Source: an uncultured Phycisphaerales bacterium (GTDB lineage: Bacteria; Planctomycetota; Phycisphaerae; Sedimentisphaerales; Anaerobacaceae). From it: a stretch of DNA of 64,000 nucleotides. Within the stretch, counting starts at the first letter, position 1. Each line of letters begins with the position of its first letter. The stretch covers positions 1-64,000 of the forward strand of contig CALEZT010000010.1 in assembly GCA_937927975.1 (NCBI GenBank), read 5' to 3'. The notes beneath the pieces were generated by a model. That model saw nothing but the letters and a program-made list of their open reading frames with translations, was not told where the DNA came from and ran no database searches. Positions 7,914 to 16,288 of the stretch are shown here, in pieces. The translations under genes were made by a program, and so were the position numbers.

Positions 7914-10550
7914 CTATCGCGTGAGCCAATCGGCGATGTTCCGACGTTCCTGCTCTTCCATGCGGCGGCGTTTGTCCAGGAAGCGCTGGTACTTGGCCTT
8001 GTCGGCGTCGTTCCACACGTTCGCCTCCTCGTAGTCGGCGCAGAACGGCACTTGGAGATCGATCCAGCAGGCGAGCTTCTCCAGATCGTCAGCGGTCAGG
8101 CGAACGCCGTAATGGTCCTCGGCCAATTCGGTCAGCAGACTGCTGCGAACCGCCCCGGCAGCGCGCGGCGCCATCATCGGCGGCTCCGACTGCGCGCTGA
8201 TCCAGTTCACCACGGAATCGCTCGTGCCTGCCAGGTAGTCGTGTCCCTCCAGCTTGTCCACAGCCGCTCGCGTCAGCGCCAGATAGCTTGCGGTCCACTG
8301 CCGTTTCGCCAGGCTCTCGACCGCAGGAGTCCCGAGCAGGCTGAAGGCGGGCTTGATCTGCACGTCGATGGAGTTCGCAGGGGCAGATCTGGCATGACTC
8401 TCGGGCTTGAGAGTGACCAGGGAGGCTGCATGACCGAGTCGCTCGCGCCATCTGCCTGTGTCGTTGTGGCAAGCGACGCAGCTTCGGTCCAGAATGGGCT
8501 GGATCTCGCGGGCATAGCTGAAGCCTCGCGCCGGACCGTGGAACGGCATCAATTCCTGCGGGCCCGCCTTCATCGCCATGATCGGCCCGGACCCAGGGGA
8601 AGGCGGCGCATCGTTCTTCGACTCGTGGCACCCGATGCAGGAGACCGATTCGCCCGGCTGCAACGTCAGCCAGCTTCGCATCGTCTGGATCGCATGGCCC
8701 TTCTCATCGATCGCCTGAAAATAGATCGCCCTTCTCGCGGGCAGCGTGAAGAAGGCAGAGCCATCCGGATGGACCGTCGCCTCGCCCAGGACGACCTTCG
8801 CGTCCCAGCTCCCGTTGCCGATCGAGATCGGCGTGCAGACCAGCGCGTCGCCGGCGGGACCCCGGTTGTAGCTCCAGCCGACGCCTGCGGCCCGGTACTC
8901 CAGGGCGATCGCGCGGAGCTTCTTGATCGAGCCGCGAGGGACGCCTTCCAGGCCGGGACCGAAGTAGATGTCCTGGAGGAAGCAGGTGCCGGTGGTCTGT
9001 CGATAGTCCACCTGGCTCGGCCGGACCGGCGGTTTGGGCCGTGCGGCCAGCGGCACCGGCTGATTGCAGCAGATTTCGGGATCGGCGGCCAGCAGTTCCC
9101 GTCGGCCGTCCGCGGCGACCCAGTAGATCTTGAACAAAGCCGGCGAGCGAGCCCATCCCAGCGGCGCGATCGTCGCCACGAACTCCGATTCCGAGAGCGG
9201 ATAGGGATACTGATAGAGGTCTCCGTCTTGACCCCAGTAATCGATGCGCTCGGCGAGCGTCTCGCGGATGGGCGCGATCAGTTGGGTGCCGGAGTTCTCC
9301 TGGTTGCCCTTCGTCACGTCCACGATCCCCAGCTTGCCGACCTGGAGCGTGTGGTGGCCGGAGAAGGTCGCGACAACTTTCTGCGTGCCGGGAATGCCCC
9401 GGGCGTGCAGCAGCGAGGTCGGGAACCAGGAGTTGTTGCCGTAGAACTCGGCCTGGTTCGTGCCGTCGGCGTTCATCTGGAACAGGCCTTGCACGAAGAG
9501 TTGCCCGCGGTCGCTGTACTCCCAGCGGGTATAGACCACCCGACCGTCGGGCATCACCGTCGGGAAGTTGTTGTGAACCTGGTCGAAGGCGAGCCGCCGC
9601 AGATACCGCCCTTGGCGGTCGCACGTGTACAGGTTGCTGACCTCGGTCCACCAGCAGTCCACCGTTTGAACGCAGCGGGTCGAGTTGAAGACGATATCGC
9701 CGTTGGGCAGATAGGCGCCCTCGTAATCCGCGAAGCCCAGGCCATGGGTGATCTGCCTCACCGAGCCGTCGGCGACCGCCATCTCATACAGATGGTAGTC
9801 GTCCTCGCGGTCGGATTTCTTCCACGAGAACAGGATGTGCCGGCCGTCCCAGGAGACGTCGGGGTCGCGAATAACGCCGTCGCGGTCTTCGAGGAGCGCG
9901 TGGACCTGGCCGGTATCGAGATCCAGACGGCACAGAGCCGCCCCCGGCCAGAAGTGCCGCTCGTGCTGGGCGTCGGACTGCCCTTCCGTGTAGGCGTAGT
10001 GCGAGCCGCCCAGAGTGTAGTGCTTCGTGAAGATCCACTGGGGGTACTGCCGCCGGAGATTCCGCAGTCGGGCCTCCCGGCGGGCTTGGCACGCGCGCAA
10101 ATAAAGGTCCAGTCCTTGCTGCGGCTCAACGGACGGGAGTTGGACCATGAGCCGGTCGAATTCGGCTTGCAGATCCCGGCCGGCCGCCCCGAGTTCGACA
10201 ATCGCCCTCTTCGTCGCATCCCGCACAAGCCCCGGCATGGCAGAGGCCGACAGCAGAGGACTGAAGTCCGCCCCCAGGTCCCGCAGGCACCAATCCCAGA
10301 TCATCGGGAACTGACGCTCGGTCCAATCGGAGAACTCCTCGACCATGGCCTTTCGGGCCTCTTCGTTCGGATCCGAGGCGATCCTCGCCTGCGTCTTGAG
10401 CAGGGTCGTTTGCCATCTCTGGGTCTGTGAAGCATCCGCCCTAGCCCGGCCCAGACTCCCGACCAGGCCGAGCACCAGCAGAGGAACGATCCAACGGGAT
10501 CGGGCACAGAAGCCCCGTCTGTACCCGATGTCCTGTCCTGCCATTGGCAT
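7914..10550 (-). CDS. HzsA-like di-heme c-type cytochrome with beta-propeller
   Basis: An 878-residue exported protein: a hydrophobic signal at residues 19-38, a helical region to about 170, then TolB/WD-like propeller strands (DVSWDGRHILFSW, YLPNGDIVFNS, TVMPDGRVVYTRW), and a C-terminal part with two c-type heme sites, C638-x-x-C641-H642 and C691-x-x-C694-H695. This architecture matches proteins with the hydrazine synthase alpha-subunit middle domain, which are widespread in planctomycetes that do not perform anammox. No hydrazine synthase beta/gamma genes lie nearby, so hydrazine chemistry is not implied. It is probably a periplasmic electron-transfer or oxidoreductase protein. AGGAG precedes the ATG at good spacing. 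Confidence 0.8.
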   Translation of the reverse strand: MPMAGQDIGYRRGFCARSRWIVPLLVLGLVGSLGRARADASQTQRWQTTLLKTQARIASDPNEEARKAMVEEFSDWTERQFPMIWDWCLRDLGADFSPLLSASAMPGLVRDATKRAIVELGAAGRDLQAEFDRLMVQLPSVEPQQGLDLYLRACQARREARLRNLRRQYPQWIFTKHYTLGGSHYAYTEGQSDAQHERHFWPGAALCRLDLDTGQVHALLEDRDGVIRDPDVSWDGRHILFSWKKSDREDDYHLYEMAVADGSVRQITHGLGFADYEGAYLPNGDIVFNSTRCVQTVDCWWTEVSNLYTCDRQGRYLRRLAFDQVHNNFPTVMPDGRVVYTRWEYSDRGQLFVQGLFQMNADGTNQAEFYGNNSWFPTSLLHARGIPGTQKVVATFSGHHTLQVGKLGIVDVTKGNQENSGTQLIAPIRETLAERIDYWGQDGDLYQYPYPLSESEFVATIAPLGWARSPALFKIYWVAADGRRELLAADPEICCNQPVPLAARPKPPVRPSQVDYRQTTGTCFLQDIYFGPGLEGVPRGSIKKLRAIALEYRAAGVGWSYNRGPAGDALVCTPISIGNGSWDAKVVLGEATVHPDGSAFFTLPARRAIYFQAIDEKGHAIQTMRSWLTLQPGESVSCIGCHESKNDAPPSPGSGPIMAMKAGPQELMPFHGPARGFSYAREIQPILDRSCVACHNDTGRWRERLGHAASLVTLKPESHARSAPANSIDVQIKPAFSLLGTPAVESLAKRQWTASYLALTRAAVDKLEGHDYLAGTSDSVVNWISAQSEPPMMAPRAAGAVRSSLLTELAEDHYGVRLTADDLEKLACWIDLQVPFCADYEEANVWNDADKAKYQRFLDKRRRMEEQERRNIADWLTR

Positions 10551-10681
10551 CCGCTTCTCCTGTACGCACCTTCACCCGGACACAGAGACTCCGCGCCCAT
10601 CGCAAGAGTGTATACGATCAAAGTGGTGCTGTGAAGCAAATCGAGAGAAGAAACGAATGACGCGCGATCTCGCCGCGTCGG

Positions 10682-10969
10682 TCATTGAGCCCGAGGGCAG
10701 CCGCAGGCGTGGCACTTCTCCCGAAAACAGGCATAGATGTGCACGATCAACTCGCAACGGTCTTCGACGCCGAAGCGGGAGAACAGTCGGCACAGGTGCG
10801 TTCGGACCGTGGGCACCGACATGTTCAATTCGTGAGCGATCTGCTTATCCGAGTGGCCGAGAAGAAGCTGCTCGACCACATCCGCCTGTCGAGGGGGCAA
10901 CGAGAGTTCCCGCCTCAATTCGCTCCACTCCTGCTGCGAGAACACTCGTTTCTGCATAGCGGTTTCCAT
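10682..10969 (-). CDS. Small LuxR/GerE-type regulator with C-terminal cysteine cluster
   Basis: A 95-residue stand-alone LuxR-type helix-turn-helix with no receiver or sensor domain. The HTH lies at about residues 24-70 (LPPRQADVVEQLLLG, then SDKQIAHELNMSVPTVRTHL). The C-terminus carries Cys81, Cys86, Cys89 and Cys91 (C-x4-C-x2-C-x-C), which could bind zinc or an iron-sulfur cluster; that is inference. The start is ATG 10969, with GGAGGG 7 bases upstream; a TTG seven codons earlier is possible. It diverges from the sialidase-like gene, and a perfect palindrome lies 22 bp before its start, so it may regulate itself and that neighbour. Confidence 0.82.
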   Translation of the reverse strand: METAMQKRVFSQQEWSELRRELSLPPRQADVVEQLLLGHSDKQIAHELNMSVPTVRTHLCRLFSRFGVEDRCELIVHIYACFREKCHACGCPRAQ

Positions 10970-10991
10970 GCGTTTGCCCTCCGGGACCAAA

Positions 10992-11007
10992 TTGGTTGCG
11001 CAACCAA
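10992..11007. promoter_or_regulatory. Perfect 16-bp palindrome, candidate LuxR-type operator
   Basis: TTGGTTGCGCAACCAA reads the same on both strands (8+8, no spacer). It lies 22 bp upstream of the LuxR-type start codon, a position where bound protein would block transcription or initiation. LuxR/GerE dimers bind dyads of this size. The rest of 10970-11266 shows only the promoter at 11204. Confidence 0.5.
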
Positions 11008-11203
11008 GCCATGCGACCTGAACCGATGGGTAGTTTCGCGATGCTCACCCGTTCCATCTGTCGCGAAAAGGCCCAACGGCCCACAACCCATTGGCGTCTC
11101 TCCGTATAATCCTCTCCGAACTGCGCGCCAATTAAGGAAAATGCCTAATTGCGAAAGAAATCTCGACCAGAGGAGAGGATATTCCTTTGACATGAAGCGA
11201 GAA

Positions 11204-11232
11204 TTGACCGCTTTTCGAACATGTGGTATGCA
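11204..11232 (+). promoter_or_regulatory. Putative promoter for the sialidase-like gene
   Basis: TTGACC (11204-11209), 17 bp, TATGCA (11227-11232), about 35 bp before the ATG at 11267. Another TTGACA lies just upstream (11187-11192) without a good -10 partner. Confidence 0.45.
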
Positions 11233-11266
11233 GTGGCGTCAGATCGGTGCTTATAGGAGATCGCAC

Positions 11267-12628
11267 ATGGAACCGAAGATGCTCGCCTCTCGCCTGAAAC
11301 GGCTCGCGGGACTGATTGTACTGGCCTCCATTCTGGCGTTCAGCGCCTGCACAGGCGAGAGAACCGCCGCGGCAGGGTGCGAAGCGGTCGAGATCTTCCC
11401 TGCGGTGGCAGAACATGTCCATGGCTCAACCCTCGTGGAATTGCCCAATGGCGACCTGCTTGCCGCCTGGTTTCAAGGCTCCGGCGAGCGCTGGGCCGAC
11501 GACGTCGCGATCCTGGGCGCCAGGCGAAAGGCGGGTGCGACCGCCTGGAGCAGGCCTTTTGTCATGGCCGACGTGCCAGGCTTCCCCGACATCAACCCGA
11601 TTTTGTTCCTGGATTCACAAAACCGCCTCTGGCTGATGTGGTACACGGTAATCGCCAACCAGTGGGAGACGTCTCTGCTGAAGTACCGGCTCAGCGAGGA
11701 CTACAGCGATCAGACGGAGGCGCCAAAGTGGACTTGGCAGGATGTGCTGCACGTCAAGCCGGGCGACCCAGCCGAGCGCGGCATCCAGCCAGACGACCGG
11801 TTCCTGAAATCCATCGAGCGGCAGATCGAGGAATACGCCAAGTACATCCAGGAAGTCCATGCTTCACAACCCCTGCAGGCGGCCGCGACCGTCGGCCTCT
11901 GGCGGGTCTACAGCGCCCAAATCCTCTCCAAGGCCCGCGGCGAGGACATGGTCCGCAAGGGCATCCTGCGAAAACCCTCGGGCGAATCCACGCCGACTGA
12001 ACTTGGCTATCCCTACTTCCGACGGATGGGATGGCAGACGAAGAACAAGGCCGTGCTGCTCGATGGCGGCCGGCTGATCGTGCCACTGTATTCCGACGGT
12101 TTCAGCTTCTCGCTCATGGCCATCACCGACGACGGAGGCAGAACCTGGCAGTTCAGCGAACCGCTGGTCGGCGCAGGCAACATCCAGCCCAGCATCGCCA
12201 AGAAGGCTGACGGAACGCTTGCGGCCTATATGCGCGACAACGGCCCGCCGCCGCAGCGACTGCACGTCAGTGTCTCGACCGACAAAGGACTCACCTGGAG
12301 CACGGTCAAAGACTCCGAGTTGCCGAATCCCGGCTCCGGAGCGGACATCGTGACGCTTCGCAACGGGCACTGGGTCCTGGCCTACAACGACACGGAAAAG
12401 GGCCGGCACAGCCTGGCCGTCTCCCTCTCGACCGACGAAGGCAAGACGTGGTCCCGCACGCGCCGCCTGGAACACAGCGACTCTGAAGAAGACGCCCCGA
12501 CAGGGGCCTACCCATCGATCATCCAAGCTGCCGACGGGAGCCTTCACGTCGTGTACAGCTACCGTGACGCAGCGGGCAAGACGATCAAGCATGTGCGTTT
12601 CACGGAGGCCTGGCTCCAGGAGGACTAG
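11267..12628 (+). CDS. Exo-sialidase-like BNR/Asp-box lipoprotein
   Basis: A 453-residue exported six-bladed-propeller protein of the sialidase superfamily. A hydrophobic signal ends in a lipobox-like FSAC near residue 26, suggesting membrane anchoring. Three Asp boxes (S/T-x-D-x-G-x-T-W) are seen near residues 287-295, 337-344 and 387-395. Sialidases hydrolyse terminal sialic acids, but many planctomycete members have other or unknown substrates, so the exact activity is uncertain. The start is ATG 11267 with AGGAG 6 bases upstream; the open frame reaches much further up but that part is not protein-like. It is convergent with GH95, 20 bp apart. Confidence 0.82.
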   Translation: MEPKMLASRLKRLAGLIVLASILAFSACTGERTAAAGCEAVEIFPAVAEHVHGSTLVELPNGDLLAAWFQGSGERWADDVAILGARRKAGATAWSRPFVMADVPGFPDINPILFLDSQNRLWLMWYTVIANQWETSLLKYRLSEDYSDQTEAPKWTWQDVLHVKPGDPAERGIQPDDRFLKSIERQIEEYAKYIQEVHASQPLQAAATVGLWRVYSAQILSKARGEDMVRKGILRKPSGESTPTELGYPYFRRMGWQTKNKAVLLDGGRLIVPLYSDGFSFSLMAITDDGGRTWQFSEPLVGAGNIQPSIAKKADGTLAAYMRDNGPPPQRLHVSVSTDKGLTWSTVKDSELPNPGSGADIVTLRNGHWVLAYNDTEKGRHSLAVSLSTDEGKTWSRTRRLEHSDSEEDAPTGAYPSIIQAADGSLHVVYSYRDAAGKTIKHVRFTEAWLQED

Positions 12629-12648
12629 CTCCAACGCAGACGAATCCT

Positions 12649-14949
12649 TCATCCCCGGATGAATGTCACCTTCTGCCCAGGTTGCATATCGACGAGCAGG
12701 TCCGCGCCTTGTGTCTTCACGTCGCTCGCTTCGACGCCGGTTACGACGTAGCGGTCGCCGAAGGGATTCTCCAGGCGCAGAGTTCCCCCGACCTCGGCCA
12801 TGATCTCGATCGATTGGACACTGCCGCTCTTGCGCTCGGCCGAGACGATGAACGCACCTTCCGCACGCAGTCCTTTGAACGATGCGTCGCGCCAGGATGC
12901 AGGGACCGCCGGGAAGACGCGGATCGTCCCGCTGTAGCTCTGCAGCAGCATCTCCTGCAACCCCGCCGCGGCGGCGAAATTGCCCTCCAGCGTGAAAGGC
13001 CGATAGCGAAAGTCCGAGTACCCCTTGTCGGTCTGGTCGCCGTTGCAGTGGAATCCGTTGCGAAGGCAGAAGGCCCGCGAGAAGATCTCCAAAGCCTGCT
13101 CGGCCTTCTCCCCATCACGGGCCCGAGCTGCGAGATTCGCCAGCCAGGAGAAGCTGTAACCGCACCATTGTTTCGTGCCCAGCCTGTCGAGGTCAGCCAG
13201 CGAGGCCTTGATGATCGCCTGCTCTGCAGGGCCGTTCTCCCAGCGAATCATGCCCAGAGGATGGATCGCCATGAGATGCGAGAAGTGTCTGTGCGAAGCA
13301 CGCAGCGGGTAGTCCTTCGCGACGAGCAGCTTGCGACCGTCCACGTCGATCGCCAGGTCAGGCATCTCGGCCAGAGCTTTTCGCCAGCGACGGGACTGCT
13401 GTTCTTCGCCCAACAGATCAGCCAGTTCGGCCGTCCTCTCGAACGTCCATCGTATCAGAGCCAGGTCATAGTTCGTGATCGACGGGAACCACGCGTCGAG
13501 CCGATTGTCGTTGATCTCAGGGGACGAACTCAAAGGCAGGGTCCTCTTGCCGTCGGAGCCCTTCTCCGCCGTCACCGCCTCCAGAAACACCGCCGCGTCC
13601 TTGAACCAGGGGTAGGCGCGTTCCGCGATGAACTGGCGATCCATGCTGTACCGCCCGTGGAGCCAGAAGTGATGAGCGAGCCAGGCGGCGGTCGTCGCGG
13701 AATGCGTGTACTGGTGCCAGCCGCCGATCTGGTTCTGCTCCAGGTCGGCCGTCATCGGCACGTTCAGGCCGGGCAGATCGAAGAACCGCTTCGTCCAGTC
13801 CCTGGCGTTCTCTCGCGTGTCCCACAGCCATCTCACGTACCCCTCCGCCCCCTCCAGCCGATTGCCGCTGTAGGCGGGCCAGTAGCTCAGTTGCGTGTTC
13901 AGGTCGTGATGGTAGTCGCCCTTCCACGGCGGGATCTTCATATCGTCCGCGGTCCAGGGGCCTTGCAGCGTGATCGGCGGCGTGTTCGCCCGCGCGGCCG
14001 AACCGAACTTGTACGTCTCCAGATACCACTGCCGTTCGATCACGGCGTTGGGCACGGAAATCGCAGTCCGATCCCAATAAGACGCCCACCACCTCTCGTG
14101 CTCAGCAGTCAGAGCCTCGAATCCCTGCTCAACGGCCTTCTCGCACCGTGCCCTCGCGGTCGCCAAAGGATCGTTCGACTCCTTCGACGTCGCGATGGAC
14201 CAGACGCCGAGCCAGCCGGAGTCGGACTGTCGCCAGACAAGAGCCACCGCAAAACTGAATCCGCCCCAGCCCTTCTGAAGGTATCCGGCCCACGTCTGGC
14301 CGCGCTGCTCCACGGGAGCGGCATATCGCAGGGTCGCCAGATCGCCGGCGCTGATCTTGTTCGCCCCGGCTTCCTCGGTGATCTTGCCGGCAAATGGCGG
14401 AGCCATCAACGTCACGGCCAAAGGCTTGCTGGTCGCGACTCGAATCACGCCCAGCGGCTCGGCGGCATGGACAAAGACCCGTGCGACAATGCCGTCGCCC
14501 AGTCGCATCTCCGCGTTCGCCTTGGCGAGGTCCAGCGATGCGTCTTTGAAGACGGCCTCCTGACCGAACGTCAGTTCGATGCGTCCGGCGGGAATCTTCG
14601 TCGGGCCGGGATTGCCGTACGGGTCGTCGTACAACCGATGCAAGTCCCGAATCCGACCTTCCTTGACCCACTGCCGCATCGTCTTGTACGAGTAGTCGGG
14701 CGATTCATACTCCGGCACCGGCCGCAGGTCCCACAGGTCCGTGCGGTCCAGCGAGATCCGCAGCGGCTTGCCGTCGCCCCAGACCAGCGCCCCGAGCAGG
14801 CCGTTGCCCAGGGGCATCGCCTCGTCCCAAACGGTCGCGGGCGAGGTGTAGTGCAGCCCATGCTCCGGCCTGGGCCCGTCGGCATGACACAGCCCCGTTC
14901 CCTGGATCATCGAAAGCACGATCGCGGACAACGCAATCAGTCGCTGCAT
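12649..14949 (-). CDS. GH95 alpha-L-fucosidase/galactosidase family glycoside hydrolase
   Basis: A 766-residue exported enzyme of family GH95, an inverting family that removes 1,2-linked alpha-L-fucose (some members act on alpha-L-galactose). After a signal peptide (residues 1-23), the N-terminal domain has the hallmark WDEAMPLGNGLLGALVWG near residues 41-58. The (alpha/alpha)6 catalytic barrel follows, with WWASYWDRT, the typical LPLSSSPEIND segment and a RHFSHLMAIHPLG region. A C-terminal beta domain ends the protein. Length is normal for the family. It lies downstream of the aldo/keto reductase gene on the same strand but is separated from it by a complex palindrome. Confidence 0.9.
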   Translation of the reverse strand: MQRLIALSAIVLSMIQGTGLCHADGPRPEHGLHYTSPATVWDEAMPLGNGLLGALVWGDGKPLRISLDRTDLWDLRPVPEYESPDYSYKTMRQWVKEGRIRDLHRLYDDPYGNPGPTKIPAGRIELTFGQEAVFKDASLDLAKANAEMRLGDGIVARVFVHAAEPLGVIRVATSKPLAVTLMAPPFAGKITEEAGANKISAGDLATLRYAAPVEQRGQTWAGYLQKGWGGFSFAVALVWRQSDSGWLGVWSIATSKESNDPLATARARCEKAVEQGFEALTAEHERWWASYWDRTAISVPNAVIERQWYLETYKFGSAARANTPPITLQGPWTADDMKIPPWKGDYHHDLNTQLSYWPAYSGNRLEGAEGYVRWLWDTRENARDWTKRFFDLPGLNVPMTADLEQNQIGGWHQYTHSATTAAWLAHHFWLHGRYSMDRQFIAERAYPWFKDAAVFLEAVTAEKGSDGKRTLPLSSSPEINDNRLDAWFPSITNYDLALIRWTFERTAELADLLGEEQQSRRWRKALAEMPDLAIDVDGRKLLVAKDYPLRASHRHFSHLMAIHPLGMIRWENGPAEQAIIKASLADLDRLGTKQWCGYSFSWLANLAARARDGEKAEQALEIFSRAFCLRNGFHCNGDQTDKGYSDFRYRPFTLEGNFAAAAGLQEMLLQSYSGTIRVFPAVPASWRDASFKGLRAEGAFIVSAERKSGSVQSIEIMAEVGGTLRLENPFGDRYVVTGVEASDVKTQGADLLVDMQPGQKVTFIRG

Positions 14950-14975
14950 GGTCCTTCATCCTCCACATCAAGGAT

Positions 14976-15070
14976 CGGGTGGCATCGACAAGCATCAACT
15001 TGTCGATGGTTATTCGAACCGGATGAGACCATCGACAAGCTCCGAAGACTCCGCTTGTCGCTGCCACCCG
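14976..15070. repeat. Four-arm palindromic element (REP/attenuator-like)
   Basis: Four alternating copies of one 7-10 bp word: CATCGACAAG at 14983-14992, its complement CTTGTCGATG at 14999-15008, CATCGACAAG at 15030-15039 and CTTGTCG at 15054-15060. The inner arms match over 12 bp (14999-15010 with 15028-15039). The outer arms match over 17 bp with one mismatch (14976-14992 with 15054-15070). Two exclusive folds are possible: one long cruciform, or two side-by-side hairpins. It lies in the 139 bp between the aldo/keto reductase stop and the GH95 start. Confidence 0.85.
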
Positions 15071-15088
15071 GAGACTCGAACCTCGTCC

Positions 15089-16141
15089 TCACGCATGGGA
15101 ACAGGGACAATAGTCGTGCGGGCTGCCGACGTGATGGGACGGATGCAACGGCAGACCCATCGCGACCCGCTCGTCTTCTCTTCTGAAGACCGATCCGCAG
15201 CCAACGCCCATCTCCTGCAGTTTCGCGACCTCCGCCTCGGTGATCGGGCGAAACGCGCGCCCTGCGACGATGGACTTGTCGACCAGGTCCAGGAACGAGG
15301 GAGGAATCGCCGCGACCACGCCGGGCTGCGAGAGCGAGAAGCGGACCGCCAGATCGACGTCCTCCTGAGTCTCGACCGTCTTGTACCACCAGTTGCGGCT
15401 TCGCGCAGCCCCCTGGGGCCACGCGCCGGCGCACAACGTCTTCATCGCGAACACCGCGGTGCCCCGCTCCTGGGCGCATTCGATGACCGCCTTGCCGAAA
15501 CCCCACTGAAGGTAGTCCACGTAATCGATCGGGAACATGATCGAGTCGAACTGGAATCCCTTGAGCATCTCCAGAGCGCCTCTGGTCGTATGGGCGGACA
15601 GACCGACGAAACGGACCTTCCCCTCCTGTTTGGCCTTGAGAATCGTCTCAATGGCGCCGCCCGGCGCCAAGGCCCGCTGTGCTTCTTCCGGCGTGAAGAC
15701 CGCATGGATCTGATACAGATCGAAGTGATCGGTCTTGAGTCGCGTGAGGGAACGCTCCAGTTCCTCCCGGGCGCCCTGCGCATCGCGTTTCTTCGTCTTG
15801 CAGGCCAGGAAGATCTTGCTGCGGTCGATCCCCTGCAGACCGACGCCCATCTTGATCTCGCATTCCCCGTCCCGACCGTAGGCGGGGGCCACGTCAAAGT
15901 AGTTGATGCCGTTGTCGAAGGCCTTGTGAATGCCGGCGGTCCCGTCCTCCTGGCCTTGCTGGCCCAGCGCCAGACCTGGGAACCCGATGACGGACAGCTT
16001 CTCGCCGGTCCGTCCGAGGGGCCGCCGGGGCAACTCTGCGGAATTCGCACTACCGCCCGACTGCTGGGTCTGGGCTCCAAGCAACGCATTGGACGCCAGA
16101 GCGCAACCGCCTGCCACCTTCAAGAATTCTCTTCTTTCCAT
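15089..16141 (-). CDS. Exported aldo/keto reductase family oxidoreductase
   Basis: A 350-residue protein with a twin-arginine signal (RREFLKVAGG near residues 3-12), implying export in folded form with its cofactor. The aldo/keto reductase barrel shows the catalytic set: Asp and Tyr in YFDVAPAYG, Lys in LACKTKK, and His in DLYQIHAV. It starts with LGRTGEKLSVIGFPGLALG, typical of the family. The C-terminal tail is His/Cys-rich (HPSHHVGSPHDYCPCSHA). The substrate is unknown; its position next to GH95 and other glycan enzymes suggests sugar oxidoreduction. The start is ATG 16141, since AGGGGG lies upstream and the Tat motif begins there. Confidence 0.87.
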   Translation of the reverse strand: MERREFLKVAGGCALASNALLGAQTQQSGGSANSAELPRRPLGRTGEKLSVIGFPGLALGQQGQEDGTAGIHKAFDNGINYFDVAPAYGRDGECEIKMGVGLQGIDRSKIFLACKTKKRDAQGAREELERSLTRLKTDHFDLYQIHAVFTPEEAQRALAPGGAIETILKAKQEGKVRFVGLSAHTTRGALEMLKGFQFDSIMFPIDYVDYLQWGFGKAVIECAQERGTAVFAMKTLCAGAWPQGAARSRNWWYKTVETQEDVDLAVRFSLSQPGVVAAIPPSFLDLVDKSIVAGRAFRPITEAEVAKLQEMGVGCGSVFRREDERVAMGLPLHPSHHVGSPHDYCPCSHA

Positions 16142-16243
16142 AGCTGCCCCCTTCATGGTTCGATGACTGCGTGACAAACTGGCCTGCACATTTCCGAGAT
16201 CGGCCCCACCATGAGCCCAAGACCCGTCGTGGACTTGACTGAT

Positions 16244-16272
16244 ATTGTAGGCTTCGGCAGGGGCCTTGGCAA
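16244..16272 (-). promoter_or_regulatory. Putative sigma70 promoter for the aldo/keto reductase gene
   Basis: Minus strand TTGCCA (16272-16267), 17 bp, TACAAT (16249-16244). It gives a leader of about 95 bases before the ATG at 16141. It could also serve GH95 by read-through. Confidence 0.55.
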
Positions 16273-16288
16273 TTCTTTGTGAAACGCG

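Noticed and set aside
12682..15186. An 834-codon plus-strand open frame over GH95
   Set aside because: Antisense to a clear GH95 enzyme and crosses the palindromic element.
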